Below are positions 1-11,775 of a stretch of DNA of 64,000 nucleotides, piece after piece. The stretch is from assembly GCA_963971535.1 (NCBI GenBank), contig OZ020592.1, forward strand, positions 54,691,150 to 54,755,149, read 5' to 3'. The translations under genes and the position numbers were made by a program. The number at the start of each line of letters is the position of its first letter. Within the stretch, counting starts at the first letter, position 1. Below the pieces are notes generated by a model. The model did no database searches and had not been told where the DNA came from. It saw only the letters and a program-made list of their open reading frames with translations. The DNA comes from Notolepis coatsorum. Lineage: Eukaryota; Chordata; Actinopteri; Aulopiformes; Paralepididae.

Positions 1-3
1 ACA

Positions 4-66
4 TGCCACACCCACATCCGCTCCTCTACATAAGCGGGGTCGTGGCCACACCATCAGCTCCTTCCC
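4..66 (+). repeat. Left terminal inverted repeat
   Basis: 63 bp, a perfect reverse complement of 2290-2352. It begins TGCCACACCCACATCCGCTC. After an imperfect gap the inverted match resumes at about 74-85. Confidence 0.9.
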
Positions 67-113
67 AAGTCTTTCACCACCGAAGGCAAAGACCACGGGG
101 CCCTCAGTGAGTC

Positions 114-179
114 CGAGCAGAGCGCTCGCTATACTCATATAACTATGGTTATAGAATAGTATAACTTACGCTCTGCTCG
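114..179. repeat. Internal hairpin near left end
   Basis: CGAGCAGAGCG (114-124) pairs perfectly with CGCTCTGCTCG (169-179) across an AT-rich 44-bp loop. It lies just inside the left terminal repeat. Its role is unknown; subterminal hairpins are common in DNA elements. Confidence 0.6.
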
Positions 180-727
180 TAGTGGAACACAGGAGCTGAG
201 CAGAGCGGAAGCTCGACAGATGTACCCGCTGAGGCCCCCCACAACCATCAGAACCGGGGAGGACCCGAGCCCCCTGGACCCCCCTAGAGGAGGACGGGAG
301 GGAATCGGATCCGACTGTGCGAAGAGGGTTTAGCACCTCAAAACGCACAGGGTGAGCAGACCGTGGGACTTACCTTCACACAGAAGGACCCGCGACCACT
401 CAGGCGCGCATCCCACATGCCACCAGGGAACGGACGGGAAGCAAAACACCCCCGTCACAGCCCCCAACATCACCGGGTCGAAGGTCAAGAACCCAACCCC
501 GTGGCAAGGCCGTAGCAGCGGAGCACGGAGGAGGACCCAACCCTAGGAACAACCTGAGGACCAGGACCCCCCGAAAAAGGGGGCCCGGTGAGGTCAACGA
601 TGCCGTAGCATCGGGACCCCACCAGACGGTCACTAGTGACACCACCCCCCACATCGCCAGCGTATCGGACAGGGCCCAAATCAAGAGTAGGCCCTTCCCC
701 CCTTGGCACGCCGCTCTGAAGCACTCT

Positions 728-845
728 AGCTTACTGCACCTGGTATTCACAGGGGTCTCCCATCCAAGAACTAACCATGGCCGAACCTGCTTAGTTTCCG
801 AGATCTGACGAGATCGGGCGTGTCCAGGTTGGCATGGCCGTAAGC
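728..845 (-). pseudogene. 5S rRNA-derived segment
   Basis: Read on the minus strand it begins GCTTACGGCCATGCCAACCT and ends ATACCAGGTGCAGTAAGCT, which is the full length of a vertebrate 5S rRNA (about 118-120 nt). The internal promoter parts are recognisable: an A-box region AACTAAGCAGGTTCG, and a C box with GGATGGGAGACC intact. There are scattered substitutions and small length changes against the usual vertebrate 5S, and no T-run terminator follows, so it is unlikely to make normal 5S rRNA. Because the promoter is internal, it could still attract TFIIIA/TFIIIC. It lies inside the inverted-repeat element rather than in an rDNA array. Confidence 0.85.
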
Positions 846-1938
846 CCCAAGAGGCTACCCACCCAACAATACTGTGGGGCCAGACGGCACGCCGGGGAGA
901 CAACCCCCAAGGGGGTTGATCCCTCAATCCAGGCAACAGGCCAGAACTCGACCTGTGCCTGGAGCACTGCGGACTAGACAGGCGCCTAAGGGGTCTACTG
1001 TGAGAACAGTACCCGGCGGAAGGGGTGTTCGGTATGCTGTGCACCATGTCATGACCTCCACAAACCCGACCCCTCCAGCGGGGTCGAGGTTCAGAGGAGA
1101 GGCTGACACAATTGGCAGACGTCATGAAAGATGCGGGGGCATACTCTCGGTCAGACGGGGTCAAGCATGGCCTCAACCCGAGAGTCGACTGCTACCAACA
1201 CACCGGAGAACCAACCACCTCCCTATGTTTAGTTTAACAGGAGGCGGTTGTTCCCTTAACCCACCAAGAAAACTTAGAAACATAACTGCGCGTATACACA
1301 GGCTATACAAGCAGTACAAGTGTTTCAGTTTTCAAAGGGTTAACCCAGGCCAACAGGTCGACGAGAACGAGTCCGGACCTGGGCCTGGCGGACCGGGACC
1401 TACACAGGGATGCCTAGAGGGGTTGACAGCCCCCTCCCATCCCCGCCCAGCAGGGGGAGGGAGGGGTGAAACAAATGGAGAAGGACCAGGCCCCCTAACA
1501 CAGTGCAAGGTACAACACAGTATGGACCAAGCACGTCACTGTTATGGGCAAGTTGTAGTGGCATACATATGACACACACATCCATGACATCAATCCCCGC
1601 GAAGCCCGGACCGACCCGGCATTTCCCCCCCGGAAAAGCACAAAGTCCTTCGGGGTACCAGAACAGCAGATCTGCGCCCCGGCGGACAACGGGTTAACTG
1701 ACCTGGTCCGGTGCGACCAGAACCAGTCCTGCGTCCTAGTCACGCCGCCATCCCCAGTCCTAAGAGGGGGGTAGGTACGCGTGTCGATCTAAAACATCAC
1801 AGAGGGCGCCACCAAGATGGACAGTACGTGAATGCGCTGCTCCTGGTGGCCCACCTCATGGGCGTGAGACCCTTCCGCCAATGTATTGATCTACTCCGTC
1901 ATCTCCCCCGGAGATGCACATGAGTCATCGAGTCTAAC

Positions 1939-2154
1939 CTAGTGCACTGGCGCTCGGTAGAGATAAAAATCTCCTTCCCAGTCGCCCGCATAAAAAACCC
2001 TCACACAGCCGACCGCCTCCCAAAGCATAGTATCCAGCTGCAGAGCCGGAGACAACGCCGGCGAGGATTGCTCAGCGACGCGCGCCCCTAATGCGAAGCG
2101 CCGGTGGAGGTCAGAATGATCAGCATCTTCTAGACACTCCGGTGGCGAAGACAT
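1939..2154 (-). CDS. Small hypothetical frame near right end of inverted-repeat element
   Basis: 71 codons starting MSSPPECLEDADHSDLHRRF, about 135 bp inside the right terminal repeat and pointing inward. The composition looks protein-like, with mixed acidic and hydrophobic residues and a Trp/Tyr-rich end. I recognise no domain. It could be a first exon or leftover of an element-encoded protein, or chance. Confidence 0.2.
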   Translation of the reverse strand: MSSPPECLEDADHSDLHRRFALGARVAEQSSPALSPALQLDTMLWEAVGCVRVFYAGDWEGDFYLYRAPVH

Positions 2155-2289
2155 TATCGCTTTATTTCCTCGAAAAATAGTGAGAGAGAAAACAAAGATA
2201 CAATGTCAACGCAGCTCCTCTTCTCCAATAACTATTTCGGCACTAAACTTAAAATGGTGTTGTACAGACACTTTTCGGTGGTGAAAATA

Positions 2290-2352
2290 GGGAAGGAGCT
2301 GATGGTGTGGCCACGACCCCGCTTATGTAGAGGAGCGGATGTGGGTGTGGCA
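2290..2352 (-). repeat. Right terminal inverted repeat
   Basis: 63 bp, a perfect reverse complement of 4-66, ending ...GGGTGTGGCA. The sequence changes sharply to AT-rich DNA just after 2352, which supports this as the element edge. Confidence 0.9.
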
Positions 2353-3652
<1,300 letters not shown>

Positions 3653-3667
3653 CCCCCCCCCCCCCCC

Positions 3668-3699
<32 letters not shown>
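3653..3699. repeat. Poly(C) plus (CA)n tract
   Basis: A run of 17 C is followed by about 14 CA units. Confidence 0.97.
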
Positions 3700-3701
<2 letters not shown>

Positions 3702-4930
3702 CTCTTATCCCCTTCGGATCAATGTCGTCTCATCGCAGACATGCTTCCCCCACCCTCCCCGCTCCCCCGCATCCACCTTCCCACGGGGAACACGAGGAGG
3801 TGCACTTTTGAGAGGCATTGCAGTAATGGTGATGAATGCGGATACATCCGTCAGGGGGACGTGTTGCGGCTATAAGTCTGTCATCTACCATGCAACACTC
3901 TGTATTCAGAGACATGTTCCTTAAAAATTATAGATTAGCTTGTATTTTAAACAGGCACTCAGGATTTATTGATTTTCATAATCCAGGTAATAATCAAGTA
4001 ATATCAGGTAACACATAAAAAGGTAATGAAATTGAGGAACGTTGATGCACTGGCCTAATGATGAAATCGTGCCGCAATATTGAAAACGCAGCTGATATGA
4101 TCCGACCGATCAATCATATCGAAAGGCAATATTTTCCCTCCAGTGTGCAATCATAACATGAGCTAATCTCACAGTCTTATCAGAGAAGCCGCATTAAAAC
4201 AGTTACACAGTAGCCGAAGTGTGAGTTAACATGATACAAATGTGCTTCATGTGTGAGCTGTGGATGGTGGAGGAAGCGGCTAGAGGTGACTGAGTGACCC
4301 ATGAGCGAATGCAGTGAGTTTCTGTCGGTCATAATGAAACATGACAGAATGACCTTACTGATCCTCTCCCTCTGTTGAGATGAGCTGAGTCTTCATACGC
4401 TGTCATCGCTGCAGTCGCTGTGATGTATGGCAGCACGGCTACACCAGTGTGAGGGGACTGATTTAGTTGTGGAGGCCTAATAGCGGTCTGGAATTCGTTT
4501 GATCGTTGTGCCGAGCCAGGTGGCTCGAGCCCACAGCGCTTTCGCTTTCAATTTGTCACTTTCAGCGGCCACCCACAGGGGAGTTATCGATGGACCAATT
4601 GACTAGTTAGGTGGAGTGATTATCGGCTTGGATGGTCTCAGCCGTCACCACAAGCACAGACAACCCCCCTCTCCATAGAATATACTTCTGGAGCAAAGCA
4701 AAAAAAGTTATGTGTGCGCGTCAGCTGCTCTCAATATTTGGTACAGAAGCATACAACAAAATGTCAAGGCTAAAACTAAATCATTGATTTCTTTACTTGC
4801 ATTATCCTGCAGAAAAATCTTGGAGCATGAACACATTCAATTGAATTCATGAACAAATTAATTAGATGTACTAATTGAACCTGTGTGCTTGGCAGACCGA
4901 CTCTAATAGTTTGGACAACTGTCCTATAAC
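3700..4930. other. Apparently unique intergenic DNA
   Basis: I see no gene, RNA or recognisable element end in this stretch. Its composition is balanced and non-repetitive, so it may be one of the few unique host stretches in the window. Confidence 0.4.
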
Positions 4931-4947
4931 GTAATTTAGGACTGGAC

Positions 4948-5260
4948 TTTGTAAAGACACTCAAAGTATTTTAAGGCACTGCTCTGTTCTGTAAAGTTAA
5001 TTCAGAACTGTCCTCTAAAACATTTATGACTGAACTTTGTAAAGAAACTCAAAGTAAGAAGAAGTATTGTTCGGACTGTTGTATAAAGTAATTTAGAACG
5101 GACCATTGCAAAGAAACTCAAAGTGAGAGAGAGATGCCCATTGTACGAATTGTTCTATAAAGTAATTTAGAACGGACCTTTGTAAAGAAACTCAAAGTGA
5201 GAAGGAGCTGCTCTGCTGTTTCTGTAAACAAATTCAGAAACTGTCCTGTAAAGAAACTCA
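4948..5260. repeat. Diverged minisatellite, units about 67-88 bp
   Basis: The core TTTGTAAAGAAACTCAAAGT or a close variant recurs at about 4948, 5036, 5106, 5179 and 5246. Each is preceded by a gtaatttagaacggac-like block. The irregular spacing (88, 70, 73, 67 bp) suggests an old array. Confidence 0.8.
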
Positions 5261-5504
5261 GGCAATACTAACCAGACTACCATGGGAACGGGAAAAAGCA
5301 CCATTTCCACTGCACAGATCAGAAGTGATAAGGCCAAGTATATGGATAACTATTTTATTGCACTGCACTGTTGCATCATTTTACTCTGTCTATTATATTC
5401 TACTATTTATTGCACTGCACTATTGCACTATTTTACTCTGTCTATTTTAGTTTACTCTTTTTATTATTGTCTATTTTTAAACTGCAATAGAATCAAACCA
5501 TAAA

Positions 5505-5745
5505 CAAGGTGGCCTATTGGGATGCTAGATCGTAATGTGAAAAACTGTGATTTTATATGTCCTTCGAATGAGACGCTAAACCGAGGTCCTGACTGAATTC
5601 GGTCGTTAAAGAACCCAGGACGCCTATCATAAAGAGTAGGGGGTTTCCCGTCTTTTGTGCCTGTCTTTTTTCTGTTGTGAAGCACTTTGAGCTGCAATTC
5701 TTGTATGAAAGGTGCTATACAAATAAAGTTTATCATTGTTATAGT
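5505..5745 (+). mobile_element. SINE/LINE 3' end with L2-type tail
   Basis: It contains gagacgctaaaccgaggtcc and ...aagagtagggggttt, then ends with gtgaagcactttgagctgc and gctatacaaataaag. Short non-LTR elements of fish with L2-type 3' tails carry the same phrases in the same order. Only the 3' part is seen, and the family name is not assigned. Confidence 0.65.
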
Positions 5746-6239
5746 ATTATTAATTCTGCTTGTTCTTTAGCCCACATTCCAGCGAAATCTCAAGGAATCT
5801 CTTCTAGAGCCACTGGCACGCATGTTGCATGTTTATGTAACATATATGGAACTTCTGGCCCATTCCAACAGAAAAAAACTACTTGGGCACAAAACTCACC
5901 TCCCTTTTAATCTCCAATGAGGCGTGGGAGGTCAGGTTAGCTGAAGGTAACGGTAGCTGAACCCTGTACCCATTCAAAGAACATGACAGAACACAAATAA
6001 CAATGACAATGAAGCAAAACAACAAGAGGTGTTGTTGCCCGCGGACGACCACCACCCCTTTTCACACATGAGTGGCAGCGTAGTATGTTTTTGTCCAAGC
6101 CAACCATGCAGGGAGCTATTATTGTACTTTTCAGTAAGCGGGTACGTACTGTAGGAGGTAATGGAAGAGACGCAGCAGCAGCAGCAGACCTTGGTGTTCC
6201 GCACAAATCTGCTGGCTTTTTAGCCAGGAAAAACACTCT
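5746..6239. other. Non-genic stretch
   Basis: No gene is supported. A short (CAG)n run lies near 6171-6187. Confidence 0.4.
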
Positions 6240-6398
6240 GAATAATAACCACGGAAGGAGAATGAGAGATGGCGGGAGGGAGAGAGAAAGAGGGAGAGAA
6301 AGAGAAAAGGAATAGGGTTGAAGAAAGAGAGAAAGGACACAGAGAGATCAAGAGGGAAAGAGAGAACAAGAAAATGAGAAATGGATGAGAGAGGGATG

Positions 6399-6471
<73 letters not shown>

Positions 6472-6590
6472 GAGAGCTACATTAGAGATATTATATGATA
6501 TGGGTGGATACAGTTTGCAAGAAGATGATAAAGAAAGAGAGAGGGAGAGAGATAACGGGAGAGAGAGAGAGTGCTGGGTCCAGAGGTAGT
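6240..6590. repeat. GA-rich low-complexity tract with (AG)n core
   Basis: The tract is purine-rich throughout, with a perfect (AG)n core at 6403-6468. The Ser/Leu frames on the minus strand here are artefacts. Confidence 0.95.
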
Positions 6591-6840
6591 TGTACAGCAG
6601 TCTTCCAGCAGGGTGTCCTGGGACCCCAGTCAGCTCTACATTATTCATCACAGTGCCCGGATTCATCCAGGGTGATTTACGTCTCTCATCATTTACATGC
6701 AAACCCATGAATTATTGAATCGACGAATTCTGGCCCAATGAGCCGTGAAGGGCCCACGAGTAGAGGTTCGCTGACATGTTGTCCACAAGGTCATGCTTTG
6801 AAGCTATAGAGTCAAATCTGGAATTTATCCAAATATGTAG

Positions 6841-6942
6841 ACTTTGGGTATGTTCACATAATTACAAGCGTTGATAGTTTGACTTGTTTATCCAACTATC
6901 TAAACTGTGGATATGTTCACATTATTACAAGCGTTGAGTTTC
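6841..6942. repeat. Two-copy direct repeat, about 62 bp apart
   Basis: A gtatgttcacataattacaa-type block (6848-6873) recurs at 6910-6935 with few changes (GGATATGTTCACATTATTAC). Confidence 0.7.
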
Positions 6943-7057
6943 AATTTCAATGACAATTCTGGCTTCCCATGATCATGAAAACAAGATAATCGCGATAACC
7001 GATTATTGTGCGGCATGCCGTGTTCAACTGTCATTGAGCGTTTGTTCGTACAGTAGC

Positions 7058-7166
7058 ATTGATTGATTGATTGATTGAAAACTTTATTAACAGATTGCAG
7101 AATGGGTACAATACAGTACGGCTCAATACACACAATTGTTAAGGGGATGCAGACCATAGAAAGACT
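7058..7166 (-). mobile_element. LINE family A 3' tail
   Basis: On the minus strand it reads ctgcatccccttaacaattg...gcaatctgttaataaagtttt and ends in a (TCAA)n tail (GATT repeats at 7058-7077). The same tail occurs at 25424, 29723 and 41297. It is a strongly 5'-truncated copy. Confidence 0.8.
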
Positions 7167-7317
7167 TTCGTCAGAGATTAAAAAAATCATTAACTGCCAG
7201 GTATCTGAGTAAATGCTTACAGGAAACTCCGAAGGTCCAATTTAAAAAGTGGAGAAGTTAGAAATAGCTTGAATTGGCAATTTTTTATTAATGTGTTTTT
7301 AGTGTGTGTTTAACGGA

Positions 7318-7372
7318 TGATCCGCTGTGGCGACCCCTGACGGGAAAAGCAGAAAGAAAAAAAAAAGAAGAA
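7318..7372 (+). mobile_element. Non-LTR 3' tail of the 'ccgctgtggcgacccc' type
   Basis: ATGATCCGCTGTGGCGACCC is followed by ctgacgggaaaagcagaaag and an A-rich agaagaag run. This tail type is common on fish non-LTR elements. Only the end is present. Confidence 0.6.
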
Positions 7373-7495
7373 GTGTGTGTTTAATGTGTGGTCTTTAGTG
7401 TGTGTTTAATGTGTGGTCTTTAGTGTGTGTTTAATGTGTGGTGTTTAATGTGTGTTTAATGTGTGTTTAGTGTGTGTTTAATGTGTGTTTAGTTT
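7373..7495. repeat. Minisatellite of TGTGTGTTTAATGTGTGGTCTTTAG-like units
   Basis: A GT-rich unit of about 26 bp, based on GTGTGTTTAATGTGTGGT, recurs three times. It then breaks down into shorter gtgtgtttaat units. Confidence 0.8.
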
Positions 7496-7539
7496 CAGTT
7501 TCAATTTATTTGTTAGAGAGGGACAACGTACATTAATTA

Positions 7540-7772
7540 TTTAGCTTTTTCTCCCCAATTTAGTCGTCATGCCAATTCCCTGATTCCCTGTGTGTTTCAC
7601 TATCCTGGTTGTTGCGCTACCCTTTGTCAGCCTTGGGAGGGTGTAGACTTCTCCTCCAGAACAGCCGTCCTGACCGCTAATGCAACGACCAGGACTAACC
7701 CACTCACCACTGGCTTCCCACTCACAAACACTGTCAATTGTGTTCATTGGACTGTCTGACCAAGATGAATGC
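7540..7772 (-). mobile_element. tRNA-derived SINE, diverged copy
   Basis: It matches, on the minus strand, the 3' half of the complete SINE at 62853-63328. Shared blocks are the ccaattgtgcc region ('tgtcaattgtgttcattg' here) and the tail region (tctccccaatttagtcgtca here, complementing 'ggcataacg...attggg'). It is older than the 62.8-kb copy and lacks a clear head. Confidence 0.6.
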
Positions 7773-8236
7773 CTTTACCTCTACTCCACCCAGACGACCC
7801 AAAGCTATTTTCATGATGATTATCCACTCTGCTTTCAAAAGGGCAGCACAGCTGTCAAGGAGACTGTGCCAGCATTGAAAGGAGGAAGTGTGTGAACTTC
7901 ACGTAAGGTGAATAACTCCAGTGGCCCATTTTAAAGAGCGAATCACTTAGTATTAATTAATAATAAATTAATATTAATATTTATTATTGTTATATTGTAG
8001 AAATGTGTGCATTGAAATGTCTGTAAAGTCTCGATGACATTGAAAATGAGGGTGAACTCAATTGTAATCTCGAAAATAAAGGTTGATGATGATGATGATT
8101 AAGTGAAATTAGCTATATTCAAGGTGATTAAACCATTCCATCTTCAACTATTTTCACTAAAAGGCCTTAAAGCACAAAATTATGTGATCCAAGGATCAAA
8201 GGCCCTTTTCAGACCTGGCATTAAGATCAGACCAGG
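7773..8236. other. Non-genic stretch
   Basis: No gene is seen. It contains an AT-rich patch (7950-8000), a (GAT)n run near 8084-8098 and, at about 8203-8233, a ttttcagacctggcattaag phrase. Related phrases lie near 13660 and 61780, so this may be the edge of a short DNA element. Confidence 0.35.
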
Positions 8237-9822
8237 TCGAAAAGTACCTGGCGGAAAAAAATCGAATCTACGAATTCCAATCTGGCTTCAGAACGTCCCA
8301 CTCCACTGACACATGTCTTCTCTATTTGAACGACCACATCAAACAAGAGGTGGACGTGGGCAAATACTGCAGCATGGTCATGCTGGACTTACAAAAGGCC
8401 TTCGACACTGTCAATCACTCCATTCTGATTGACAAGCTAAAAGCAATTGGTTTTGATAGTTTATCAGTGAGCTGGATGCAATCCTACCTGGAGGGGAGAG
8501 AACAGATGGTGGAGGTAAACGGTACTCTATCCCCCCCCTCACAGTGAGCTGTGGTGTTCCACAAGGAAGCATACTAGGACCGCTACTGTTCCTAATTTAT
8601 GCAAATAACATGTCGTCAGCCTGTGACTGCAACTTGTTCCTGTTTGCGGACGACTCAGCCCTGCTGGTCTCTGACAAGAACAAGTTGCAGGTTGAAAAAA
8701 CCCGCAGCTTGGAACTAGGCAAAATCTGCATATGGCTCGCTGATAACAAACTATCATTACACATGGGCAAAACAGAGTCCATTCTCTTCGGTTCAAATAA
8801 CAAACTCAGCAAGCCCGACGGCTTCTCAGTTACAGTGGGTGACAATATTGTCACAAGGAAAGATGAAATTACCTACCTGGGTTCCATCCTAGAGGCAAAT
8901 CTTTCCTGTGACAAAATGGCTAGATTCTAGATTCTTGGACCAGATCTCCTCTCTGGTAAACAAGAATACCCTGAAGACTCTCGCAGGACCACTCATTCAA
9001 GGGTACTACGACTATGCTTGCACCTCATGGTACCAAAGCACCTCAAAGGCGCTAAAAACAAGATTACAAACATCACAAAACAAACTGGTCAGACTACTAC
9101 TTGACCTTACCCCTAGAACCCACCTCACCCCTGCCCACTTTGACAACCTAGGATGGCTTAGAGTAGACGACAGAGTACAGCAACTTGCAATGGGCCTGGT
9201 CTACAAGATACACTATAGGACTAAGGTACCCATATACATGTCAAAATATTTCCCAAAGGTCAGTGAATACCACGACCACAACACCAGAGGAAGCTCAACA
9301 AATCATGTTAAACCCAGATTCGGCTCAAACAAGGGACTAAACACGTTTCGCAAATTATGCCACATCAATGTGGAACGCCCTACCTAAAGCTGTAAAGGAA
9401 TGTGAATCCCTACCCACATTCAAAACCGCTCTTAAAGAGCACCTACGGGAGGCTGCTATTCGAAACTGGCCACCGTAAATGTCCAAACCCCCCACCCCCT
9501 CCTAATAGACAGTCTCCTCCCCACCGCATGTATATATTCTCTCCCCGCCGTATGTATATTTCTCTCCCACCCACCCACCCCCTCCAAATGTACAGTCTCC
9601 TCCCCCACCCACCCACCCACCCACCCCCTCCAAATGTACAGTCTCCTCCCCACCGTATGTATATTTCTCTCCCACCCACCCACCCCCTCCTAATGTACAG
9701 TCCCCTCCCCATCATATGTATATACTCTGTCAGGATCTATGGGTAACAGTACTGTATATTTGAATACCGTTTATGTCACAAATGTATCAGTACTAAATAC
9801 CTGTATGTCCCTATGCCCATAA
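8237..9822 (+). mobile_element. LINE family A (CR1/L2 group), decayed reverse transcriptase and 3' UTR
   Basis: Reverse transcriptase homology runs in order: QSGFRTSHSTDTCLLYLN (about 8272), LDLQKAFDTVNHSILIDKL (about 8384), CGVPQGSILGPLLFLIY (about 8550) and the catalytic FADDSALL (about 8641). A C-terminal block with DYACTSWYQS and FDNLGWLRVDDRVQQLAMG (about 9010-9210) follows. The coding part now lies in at least three overlapping frames (8326-8547, 8544-8930, 8908-9387), so it is dead. The 5' part, including any endonuclease, is missing. The 3' UTR from about 9390 carries a minisatellite and ends near ctgtatgtccctatgcc, short of the (TCAA)n terminus seen in other copies. The exact clade is not fixed. 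Confidence 0.85.
9500..9715. repeat. C-rich minisatellite inside LINE-A 3' UTR
   Basis: AATGTACAGTCTCCTCCCC and cgtatgtatatttctctccc blocks alternate with (CCCA)n. The inverse complement occurs in the minus-strand LINE-A copy at about 42000-42117, so the repeat belongs to the LINE. Confidence 0.8.
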
Positions 9823-9873
9823 ACGCCTGGCCAATGGAGCATGCGGAGCATCCGCTCCACCACTATTGAACTT

Positions 9874-9903
9874 GGGGGTGCAAACGTGTGCTTTTGCACC
9901 CCC
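9874..9903. repeat. Hairpin
   Basis: GGGGGTGCAAA is followed by an 8-bp loop and TTTGCACCCCC. It lies between the LINE-A copy and the solo LTR and has no assigned element. Confidence 0.6.
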
Positions 9904-9970
9904 ACTTTTTGATCATATGAAAAATATGATATACCCCCCCCCCCAATATATAAATCTAACCATAACTACG

Positions 9971-11771
9971 TGTAAAAGGGTGGATTATCCCTGCTTGTGG
10001 GAGTAGTAGTACACAGACACTGGGTAGTAGGATACTATAGAATTGGACCTATATGTACCCCCGTCTTTGGCCCGGAACGTCGTTCTGGAGGGCTTGCAGC
10101 AGGAGTGGATGGGGCCCAGGATTTACTAACCTGGGGACTGGTACTCTGGTCTCCCTCGCCTTCCAAGGCGGTCAGCAGTAGCTCCCCACACACTCTCACT
10201 TCCCCCAGTACCTCCGACAGCCCTCCCACACCCAGTGACTGTCAGTTCAATAGTATTATTGGGCTTCCCTTTAAGCAGTACCCTTCCTTGACCACCTGTA
10301 TAGACCCTTCAAATGCTATTCTGTGAATGGGGTGTAAGGGTTAAATAATTATGCAGTCACAATATTTACCCAGGGGTTAGATTAGCAAATGGAAGAAACA
10401 GACACACACACAGTGCTCCCAATGAGGTCTACTTTGTATTGAAGCCTGGGCAGGTTATCAGTTACAGATAATACTTCAGATTTATTCATACATGGCACCG
10501 GGTGCTCTCACTGATAATGTAGGGGAAACTATTCCCACCATAGGCACCGCGTGCTCAATACATTAATAACACTCCGCTTGTACTAGGGGAGACCCAGGCA
10601 TAAAGTAGAGAAACATTGGGAATTCAAATAACAAGAATAATAAAATACCAAAAGAAAACCAAGCAAATGTGGGCCCACGTTACCAAAATAAAACCTACAC
10701 TAAAGCCGGCTTAAATTGTTTGGGGTACCCCTTAGACACTGGTTGTTAGCGTTCACTTGAATGGACGTTGATGTGGATACACAAGGTACCGTTCATACTT
10801 AGCCAAGATGGCGGACCCACTCTTATCACCTCTCGTCCAGGTGACAAGATGGCGTCGGCGATCCCGCGAGCACAGCCAGCGGGCTGGGCGAACAGCATGG
10901 GCAGTGGTTAGCTGGAGGAGCGTGCTGTGATGGCGACCTCTGCTGGTGGGAAGAGGCGTCCTCTGTAACGTCTGGGGGACGTCCACTGCTGGCTGTTGCT
11001 TGCTGCTGTCGCGCAAACTGCTAATACTGTTGCTACCCTAAACACAGCTAAGCTTCGGGTCTGGATGCACTCTCCTGCTATATCGGTTGTACTACTAACG
11101 CAACGTGGCTGACTATACCACCGGTCTTCAGCGCCGCGCGCCCGGTAGTCTACTGGAGTCAGACGGAGCCGTTAGCAGCATGCTAATATACTGCACACTT
11201 ACTACTATAACCCGTTAACTATAGACGTTAGTCCCGTTAACTCTAGATGTTAGTCCTTCGTTCTGTATCGCTTACTCACACACTATCGCTGGTACTTCTC
11301 GGATAACCCGTCAACTAGCAAGTACTTCTTATCACCCATTGCTCGTTCCAACGGGGCTCTCCTCATAACTTCTGCAACGGGGCTCTTCCAGAGCACACGC
11401 CCGCTGTGACTGCGACTGTTCACGGTCAAGTCCACTGCCGAAGAGAGCTTCCTGGTCCTCTCGCTCCCAGGTAACTCCCTCTTCCTCGTTGCTTCCCTCT
11501 CTCCTCCGCTCCACCTGCCACCACTGCCACTTCGCCCCCTGCTGGCAACCGCCACTGATCCCACTCTAGGACCACTCCAGAAAGGGAAAAGGTGCTTCAA
11601 TGTTATTGTTAGTGATCCATACTGAAGCCGGAGAAGAGTAGCACCTCACCTCGTTATTAGACTGGGCGAGCTATCCAAAGGAACACTGTTTATCACACGT
11701 TATACACACACAGGGAAAGTAACAGTTAGTTAGCACTTCTGAATACTTAGTAGAATATTCAGGCTGCTACA
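9971..11771 (-). mobile_element. Solo LTR of the gag-pro Gypsy-like family
   Basis: This 1.8-kb segment matches, in reverse, the 5' LTR at 45136-46931 almost base for base. It has the same TGTAG...CTACA ends (TGTAA at this edge). It is flanked by a direct 4-bp duplication, TACG at 9967-9970 and 11772-11775, as expected for an element reduced to one LTR by recombination. No internal sequence is present. It is recent, judging by its very high similarity to the other copies. Confidence 0.95.
10803..10854 (-). promoter_or_regulatory. Paired YY1-like sites in the solo LTR
   Basis: CCAAGATGGCGG (10803-10814) and CAAGATGGCG (10845-10854) match the core of the YY1 consensus (AAGATGGCGGC). The pair is kept in the other two LTR copies. 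Binding is inferred, not shown. Confidence 0.55.
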
Positions 11772-11775
11772 TACG

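Larger units (their letters stand above)
4..2352. mobile_element. 2.35-kb inverted-repeat element of unknown superfamily carrying a 5S rRNA-derived segment
   Basis: The two ends are perfect inverted repeats of 63 bp (4-66 and 2290-2352), starting TGCCACACCC. Weaker inverted similarity continues inward through a shared ttcaccaccgaa block. The interior is GC-rich and unlike the AT-rich DNA that follows. It has no recognisable transposase, and its long open frames on both strands look like composition effects. It contains a minus-strand 5S rRNA-like segment and, next to the right end, a short minus-strand frame. Only 3 bp of left flank are visible, so the target duplication cannot be read. It may be a non-autonomous DNA transposon or foldback element; the superfamily is not assigned. 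Confidence 0.75.

Noticed and set aside
400-1176. 258-codon open frame, minus strand
   Set aside because: It runs straight through the 5S rRNA-like segment, is rich in Trp/Arg/Pro without domain pattern and is best explained by GC-rich composition.
4-2352. Polinton-like element
   Set aside because: Too short, and the ends do not start AG. No polymerase, integrase or capsid-type frame is visible.
6131-6708. Minus-strand frames rich in SLSLSL
   Set aside because: GA-rich simple sequence; no coding signal.
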